Shown here: piece after piece, positions 58,457 through 64,000 of the stretch
Layout of the letters: the number at the start of each line of letters is the position of its first letter
Position numbering within the stretch: position 1 is the stretch's first letter
Source of the DNA: Cristatella mucedo
Lineage: Eukaryota > Bryozoa > Phylactolaemata > Cristatellidae
Reading direction: 5' to 3'
Length of the DNA: 64,000 nucleotides
NCBI GenBank assembly: GCA_009760855.2
Contig: WPIO01000022.1
Location: 1,191,501 to 1,255,500, forward strand
Notes under the pieces: generated by a model
Told to the model about the DNA's origin: nothing
The model's database searches: none
The model's input: the letters and a program-made list of their open reading frames with translations, nothing else
Program-made: the position numbers and the translations under genes

Positions 58457-59212
58457 ATTTACAACTGATCTCCGCACGATCTTTCAAGATCATTCTTTGG
58501 CAGGTTCAGTCAATTGTTTATTATGTATACGCCTTTAGCATAGTCCAGGACAAGCCAGCATATGGGGTCTCCCTTGGAATGCGCAGATGAACTTCGCTGC
58601 CTTTTATGAAACTGCAATTACGCAGAAGCAATCCAGCACGACGTAGCAGTAAAGAAATCTTCCGCACCGTAACCTCACTGCCCCAGCGAGACTCGGTGCC
58701 AAATTGCAAAGCCGCCCGCAGCTGGGTCGAAATGCATAACCATCGGTGTGCACCGGCTGTCCAACGAATCTGACCCCGTTTTAACCAATAATTAGAAGAC
58801 ACCTAATACCATCCCGAAGCTTAAAGCAAGACGGTAAACCGTCGACTGGGGCAGCTATCCGAGTCACGTCTAGGTCCGTTACTTTATTTGTCTTAAAGTC
58901 TTCGCAGGGAAAACACTTTTGTTGTTTGATCTTCAGCCGACGAGACTCTTAATGCATTTCAGCGACTTCAATACATTATTAGCTGCATGTCAACGAAAAT
59001 GGCACAAGTGATGATAGCAGCTATCTTCGTATTTTTTTTCGCCACACCGATCTACTAGGGCAGCAGAGCTTTCAACTCGGTACCCATACCCATACCCACG
59101 CTCGTACCCACCCACACCCATGGGTACTGGGTGGGCGTGTGTGGCGTCTTTGATCTTATGCGTGGGCGTGGACGGGTCTTGGCCTGCCTCGTTAACTTAA
59201 GGGTGCCTTTAG
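58457..59212. other. Unassigned sequence with a GTACCC-rich palindromic patch
   Basis: 59080-59136 is built of (TACCCA)n followed by its inverse (TGGGTACTGGGTGGG). No gene recognised. Confidence 0.4.
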
Positions 59213-60550
59213 GAGTTCCTCGAGAAGCTCGTGGCGACCGGTGCGGGTGTCTCTTGTACGGTGGACCTGTGGACGGAGTCTGTCCAAAAGGTGGCATGCA
59301 TGTCAATAACGACCCGCTAAATCCATGAGAACTTCGTTTAACACGACTGGACGCTGCACGTCAAGCCCTTCAGAGATGCAAGTCAAGCGGTCGTCATGGT
59401 GCTGGAAGAGTTCTCGGAGGGCCTGGGCGACTTCGATCTTTTCGGCAAGCAGTATGAGCAGATCATCGTCGTCTTGGACAGCGGCTCGAATTGCTTTGGC
59501 GCCGGCGGCCTCCCGAAAACATTGTTTTGGCTCGCCTGCCTCGACCTCGAGCTAGCCGCGTGCCTGACAACCTTGCTCAGCAAGACGATCAAGCTCGTGA
59601 TCGGGATCAGGGGCGAGCCTTTTTACAGGTACACCAAGGCGCCCAACGTGAAGCCGTTGTTTGTGCTGATCGATGCTTGCAAGAAGCTCTTTGAGTACTT
59701 CAAGCGGTCCAACTTGCAGTAGAAGATGTCTGAGACGCTCGAGCAGGAGAACTTGACTGGGCGGAACTCTCTCCTGCGCTGCCTGCTCAGCCTTCAGGAG
59801 ACGTTCGAGGAGATCGCCGCCGTCATGCTGACCACAGAGGGCCAACAGGAGAAGCTGAACGACATCAACGAGCAGCTCCTCCAGCAGCTCACCGACTGCT
59901 CGCAATTGTCCTAGACTGAGACGCTGGCGCTCGAGCAGTTCAACCAGCCGACTCTGCACAAGGTCGCGTACTGGCGCCGCGAGATGCTAAAGCACCTGGA
60001 GCAGGTCCTCAAGGACGCCCAGGACACCGCGGGAAAAGTCGTAACGCCGAAGGATTCGGCCCCTATGGACGCGCTCAAGGAGTTCATCGAGCCAGTGGTC
60101 GAGAGTAGTTTCGAGGTGCACGACATCCACGTCGTGGCGACGGTGCTGGACTTGCTCATGAAAAACAACTCAAAGCGAGGTGTCAGCATCAACGACCCAG
60201 AACGAAGGTGACAAGAAGCAATGCTCAAAGAAGACAAGATGGACAAGTTTGGAAACGGCAAGAGCGAAGACGCGGTGGAGGATGAGGTGACTGCGGAGCG
60301 GCTGGCTAGGAATCAGTGTTTGATGCAGTCGTCGTCTATATTCAAAATCTCCGACGACGAGGCGAAGGAACTGGAACAGAAAGCGCCAAATGTCAAGCTG
60401 CAGCTGCTGCACAAAAAGAGGGACACAGCAAAATTTCAGAACCTAATGTGGTTGAAGCTTCGCGTCAACGATGTGATTTTTTCCGGACAATCGCGACGTT
60501 TGCAAATAAAACGCATTTCCGTTTACTTTTCAACATTCACCGACGGATAG
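59213..60550 (+). pseudogene. hAT transposase relic (Hermes-like), one frame with stops
   Basis: One frame read from 59213 to 60550 shows hAT landmarks in order. VSCTVDLWTESVQK (about 59249-59290) contains the first catalytic Asp. QIIVVLDSGSNCFGAG (about 59459-59506) has the second Asp in the place of TDNGSN. LACLDLELAACLTTLLSKT is a degenerate C..H.LN. LTGRNSLLRCL (about 59755) stands for TRWNS. HDIHVVATVLDLLMK (about 60119-60160) is where H.iAt.LDP..K is expected. In-frame stops lie at 59318, 59339, 59720, 59912 and 60209, with no frameshift needed. The C-terminal dimerisation domain with the catalytic Glu and the N-terminal zinc finger are missing. No longer functional. Confidence 0.85.
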
Positions 60551-61040
60551 ACTGGCTCCTTTGCTTACATGCTGACCCACAAGGCCCCGCCCATCATGGC
60601 TAGGCTCCGTCCTACCCAGCTGAACTGCTGCACCAGTGTCAGCCTCCACTTGCCCTCAGGTCGTCTCTAATCAATAAGCTATGTCAGTCCTTACCCTAAT
60701 GACTGCTGGTTACAGAAGCTTTTTCTCTGCATGTGCCTGTGGGACTCGCTTCCATCATTCTTACACAACACATTTTCTGCCGCTACCGACTGTGGTACGA
60801 TCTTTCCAGTAGTCCTGAGCAGTTACTTCAAAGCTACTCACTTCCTCGACCGCCTTTCTGACTTAGCTGCTTCTAACTTTCTCTTAGTCGCATAGGATAA
60901 AGTCTTTAGGCTACTGCAGCATGCGCACCAAAAGCCGCCAAGGTTTTAACGCACTCTACGAAGATCTCTAGCGGACACCCACCTAGTCCTTCTGGCATTG
61001 TGGAGTACAGACAGGGATACGTTGCAAGACATTACAAAGG
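60545..61040 (+). mobile_element. LINE A 3' fragment
   Basis: Begins with MLTHKA-type sequence (CTGACCCACAAGGCC), then CTGAACTGCTGCACCAGTGT and a decayed GLWDSLPSFL, ending in the family 3' UTR. It abuts the hAT relic. Confidence 0.8.
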
Positions 61041-61380
61041 CTTCTGCGAATCGGGGTGCAACGTGATAAGTTATGCAACCGTCCGAATTCATATCTCTCA
61101 AGATAAGCCTTAAGATAAGCTAAAAATATAAGCATAAACGCTCGATCTCTCCTCGGTCGTTCCTGCTTCTTCTGTCTTTGATCTTATAGGAAGATCCATC
61201 TGTCAGCAGTCTGCCTTCCGTGCCTTCTTACTTCCGTCTTCGTGCTTCGTGCTGGGTCTCCAGCTCAGGGTCCAGCTCTGCATGCTTATAGCGCCAGCTG
61301 GAAAAGGAACATTCTGTAAAAGACTGAGAGATTCGGGTCCACTTTTCGTGCAGACAAGTGGCAAGTAGAAACCATTAATA
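61041..61380. other. Unassigned intergenic sequence
   Basis: Nothing recognised. Confidence 0.4.
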
Positions 61381-61515
61381 ATGATAATAATAATAATAAT
61401 AATAATAATCCACTTAATAAAGCGCCCTCAGAGAACTTAATCGCTCTAGGCGCTTTACATTTGCTGCAAAGGGAAATGCAACTGAATGGTGAGTAAAATC
61501 ATGCTCGATAAACCA
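61381..61515 (-). mobile_element. LINE B 3' tail, inverted copy
   Basis: Plus-strand (AAT)n, then AAAGCGCCCTCAGAGAACTT...CTCTAGGCGCTTTACATTTG, the reverse of the LINE B terminal hairpin, and 60 nt of 3' UTR. Confidence 0.88.
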
Positions 61516-61764
61516 TTAGTCCTCAGCTCAGTCGATGTACCTCCAAGTAGAACCCTAAAGCCGTCACTTTTGCTTTAATTGCGTACAGCTCACAGCGAAG
61601 AAACCTTTTCAAATTATAAAGCTAAGCATACATTATCTTACGGGAGCTACTGATCAGCACTAGGATAGATGTTTGTCCAGATCAAGTGTTAGCGCCAGAC
61701 GTCTAATGAAAATAGTGTACAAATGGCAACAGCCAAGTGGAGTCGGAGATACTTCAACAGACGA

Positions 61765-62075
61765 GTACCTTCCTACTTAAAAACACACCTATTTAGGACA
61801 GCATTTAGTGGGTCCCTGTGATTCGTCCTTGATGTGCTTATGCGTGCTGACACTGTGCATGCTGCCACTAACCACATTTGCATGCTGACCCTGTGCATGT
61901 CACCCTTAACCATATTATTCATTTCGTTTGTTTTTCAAGCATGACTTTACTTACCATTCAATTGCATTTCCCTTTACAGCAAATGTAAAGCGCCTAGAGA
62001 GAGAGATTAAGTTCTCTGAGGGCGCTTTATCAAGTGAATTACTATTATTATTATTATTATTATTATTATTACTTA
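61765..62075 (+). mobile_element. LINE B 3' end
   Basis: Starts in the last codons (AAAAACACACCTATTTAGGA), then about 200 nt of 3' UTR, the hairpin and an (ATT)n tail. Very similar to 34950-35246, so comparatively young. Confidence 0.93.
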
Positions 62076-62257
62076 AGACACCGGAAGTTAGGTTTGCGAA
62101 ACCTCAAAGGTCATTTCCATACCACAGATCAATTCATGTTCATCGATACTGCAAGCCCAGCGACAGGAGCGACACAGGAGAGGACGTAACCGTAACGGCT
62201 GCGGCTGCGGCTGCCGGTCTGAGCAAGCGGCAGCGAACGGCCGGCTGCTTTCGCGAG
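62076..62257. other. Unassigned intergenic sequence
   Basis: Includes a short GGCTGCGGCTGCGGCTGCCGG run. No gene. Confidence 0.4.
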
Positions 62258-62333
62258 CTTCCGTCGAAGGGAAGCTTCCGTCGAAGGGAAGCTTCCGTCG
62301 AAGGGAAGCTTCCGTCGAAGGGAAGCTTCCGTC
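62258..62333. repeat. 17-bp minisatellite, 4.5 perfect copies
   Basis: The unit CTTCCGTCGAAGGGAAG is repeated head to tail four times plus a partial copy with no mismatch. Each unit is itself partly palindromic (CTTCC...GGAAG). Confidence 0.98.
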
Positions 62334-62761
62334 GAGCGCGAGTCCATGCACGCACTAGAAAGAGCTCCGGAAGAACTCTGCTGGCCGAACTTCGCGTCGA
62401 ACTAAAGGCAAAGGACAGGAAGTCCAGACCATCCCACGGGAGACATAGGCTCTCTGCAGACTCCTCTGACTAGAAAGGAAACTAGCACGAGGAAGAGGCG
62501 CGCGCGGCCGCGCGACGTGACCAGCGACTTGCAGCTCCCAAGACTTTGGCGGCACCGCCAAAGGCAACCGCAGCGGTGCAGGTAACCCGCCCCTCAGCCA
62601 ACGCACTTCTCAGCACGTCCACCTCGAACCGCCCCCTTCCCTGCTGCCACTGGTCCGACAAATCGCTGTGGGCGCCCTCAACGAGCCTACTGGTACAGCA
62701 GCGGCTGAGTGGTCTGGCTGCGTGGTAGAAGACTGCCCATGATAATACTTGTAATATAAAT
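62334..62761. other. Unassigned, GC-rich
   Basis: No gene recognised. Confidence 0.4.
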
Positions 62762-62835
62762 CATAATAGTATTGCGATTTTATAGTGCCCTAATAGAGCA
62801 AAATCTCTTTGCAGGAACTTAACATATTTGTTAAC
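62762..62835 (-). mobile_element. LINE B or SINE1 3' tail, decayed
   Basis: Minus strand: a hairpin-like GTTCCTGCAAAGAGATTTTG...CTATTAGGGCACTATAAAA, placed like the other inverted tails. Confidence 0.45.
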
Positions 62836-63026
62836 GGTAGCAGTTACATCAGCCAGAATATGACTGATCCTCATTATACACGGTTCTTTAATTATTATGG
62901 CTGGGAACCGACTTCGCGACAATCTGCGGCCAAGGCAACTTAAAAGCCGAAGCGTCATTTGGAATAGACAAAGAGTTGCTCTCCATTAACTGATGAGTTA
63001 AATTTATCTACAAGGTCTGACCATTC
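62836..63026. other. Unassigned intergenic sequence
   Basis: Nothing recognised. Confidence 0.4.
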
Positions 63027-63700
63027 AAAATTTAACTAGCTCCTTAGTTCGGTCTCGGCTTGATTATTGTAATTCCCTTTTGGCTAGGCTACCGAAATAG
63101 CAACTAAGCCACTGCAGCTGGCTATGAATATGGCTGAAAGGCTAGTCTTCAAGTCCTAGAGGTTTGACCACACATCTCCTTTGCTAAAAGAGCTACGATG
63201 GTTGCCTTTTGATCCATGGATACAGGGCAAAGTTCTTACGCTGACCCATAAGGCCCGTCACGGCTTGGCTCCTTCGTACCTAGCTGAACTGCTGCACCAG
63301 TTTCAGCCTCCTTGTGCCGTCAGGTGGACAATAAATTAGCCGTTCCATTCCTCCGCTTAAAGATCGTTGGCGACAGAAGCTTTAGCTCTGCAGGTCCTAG
63401 ACTGTGGAACTCGCTTCCACATTTCTTAAACAGCGACAACTACTCTCCTGCTGCCGACTATGGCTCATCCTTTTCAGCGGTCCTGAGATGCTACTTCCAT
63501 GCTACTCACTACCTCAACTGTTCTCCTGACTCTGTTATGCTTCCAACTTTCTCTTTGTTGCGTGAGACGAAGTCCGTTGGCTACCGATTGCGTACCGAAA
63601 GTCGCCTAGGCTGTGTGTGGGCTAGACAAAACTCTCCTGCGTAACGCCCACATAGTCTTTGTGGCTTTTGTGGAGTTACAGACGGAGATACATTGAATTA
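63027..63700 (+). mobile_element. LINE A 3' part
   Basis: Decayed from TTTAACTAGCTCCTTAGTTC, then the open frame 63312-63644: VDNKLAVPFLRLKIVGDRSF, AGPRLWNSLPHFLNSDNYSP and LPTFSLLRETKSVGYRLRTE. The family 3' end (GGCTTTTGTGGAGTTACAGA) follows. It is the closest relative of the copy at 2700-3871. Confidence 0.88.
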
Positions 63701-64000
63701 CATTACAACGAGAGTTTTCGCACTCCACAGCTGGCTCTCTAAGCCGGTAAGCCTCCGCCGCCACTATCGAATACAGTCTTCTTTACATTAAAATGTCGAC
63801 CTGTTATTGTAGGTTATGGACGCTCTTCGTTGGTGCAGTGTTGTTTCGCTACTTCCCGCATAGCTGCTCGCATCGATGCGACACCTACAAGTGTCCAGCA
63901 GCGGTACTAGGCTCAGAGCGCAGCCTGTACTTGTCGCGTGTCGCGTGGGACTAGTCCCGCCAGGAGCGCTGCGTTCGCGGCCTAGTTCTGCCCGGACGTA
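63701..64000. other. Unassigned window end
   Basis: Becomes CpG-richer toward the edge. No exon recognised. Confidence 0.4.

Overview
This window is eukaryotic nuclear DNA from an invertebrate animal; I cannot name the species. The evidence is CaaX-terminated heterotrimeric G-protein gamma subunits, a Di-Ras GTPase with a GT-AG intron, a mitochondrial complex I assembly methyltransferase, CpG-rich promoter-like blocks, long (GA)n/(TA)n/(CA)n microsatellites, CR1/L2-type LINEs, tRNA-like SINEs and several hAT transposon relics. There are no operons, ribosome-binding sites or CRISPR arrays.

Only four host protein-coding genes are recognisable. On the minus strand lie two small G-gamma genes (157-360, ending CIIL; 12385-12597, ending CSIL), each with its coding sequence in one exon, and a two-exon DIRAS-like gene (exon 1 30938-31075, exon 2 27102-27878, protein ending CEVM). 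On the plus strand is an intact intronless NDUFAF5 homologue (19827-21002). The three minus-strand genes all encode small prenylated signalling proteins of the inner membrane leaflet. NDUFAF5 acts in the mitochondrion and has no obvious functional link to them.

Layout. 0-1.6 kb: G-gamma 1 and its CpG-rich upstream region. 1.6-12 kb: SINEs, 5'-truncated LINEs and a roughly 1.9 kb decayed hAT element (7.85-9.74 kb). 12.4-21 kb: G-gamma 2, a long gene-poor stretch, then NDUFAF5. 21-26.7 kb: microsatellites, SINE/LINE tails, a hAT MITE resembling vertebrate URR1/SPIN-type elements, and large hairpins. 27.1-31.1 kb: DIRAS, whose 3.06 kb intron holds two LINE fragments and a 330-bp (GA)n tract. 31-57 kb: no recognisable gene, but many repeats and an orphan CpG-rich block at 39.8-41.3 kb. 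57.1-58.3 kb: 3' part of a LINE with a restriction-like endonuclease (R2/R4/NeSL type). 59.2-60.55 kb: a Hermes-like hAT transposase relic broken by in-frame stops. 60.5-64 kb: LINE fragments and a 17-bp minisatellite.

Two LINE families dominate. LINE A has a conserved C-terminal reading frame and no (ATT)n tail. LINE B ends in a hairpin of about 45 nt followed by (ATT)n. A tRNA-like SINE family (SINE1) carries a related 3' hairpin, which fits mobilisation by LINE B. A second SINE family (SINE2) is also present. I found no clearly new multi-gene system. The points most worth checking are the Ala-Ala P-loop of the DIRAS protein, the URR1/SPIN-like MITE, the SINE/LINE shared hairpin and several near-perfect long inverted repeats.
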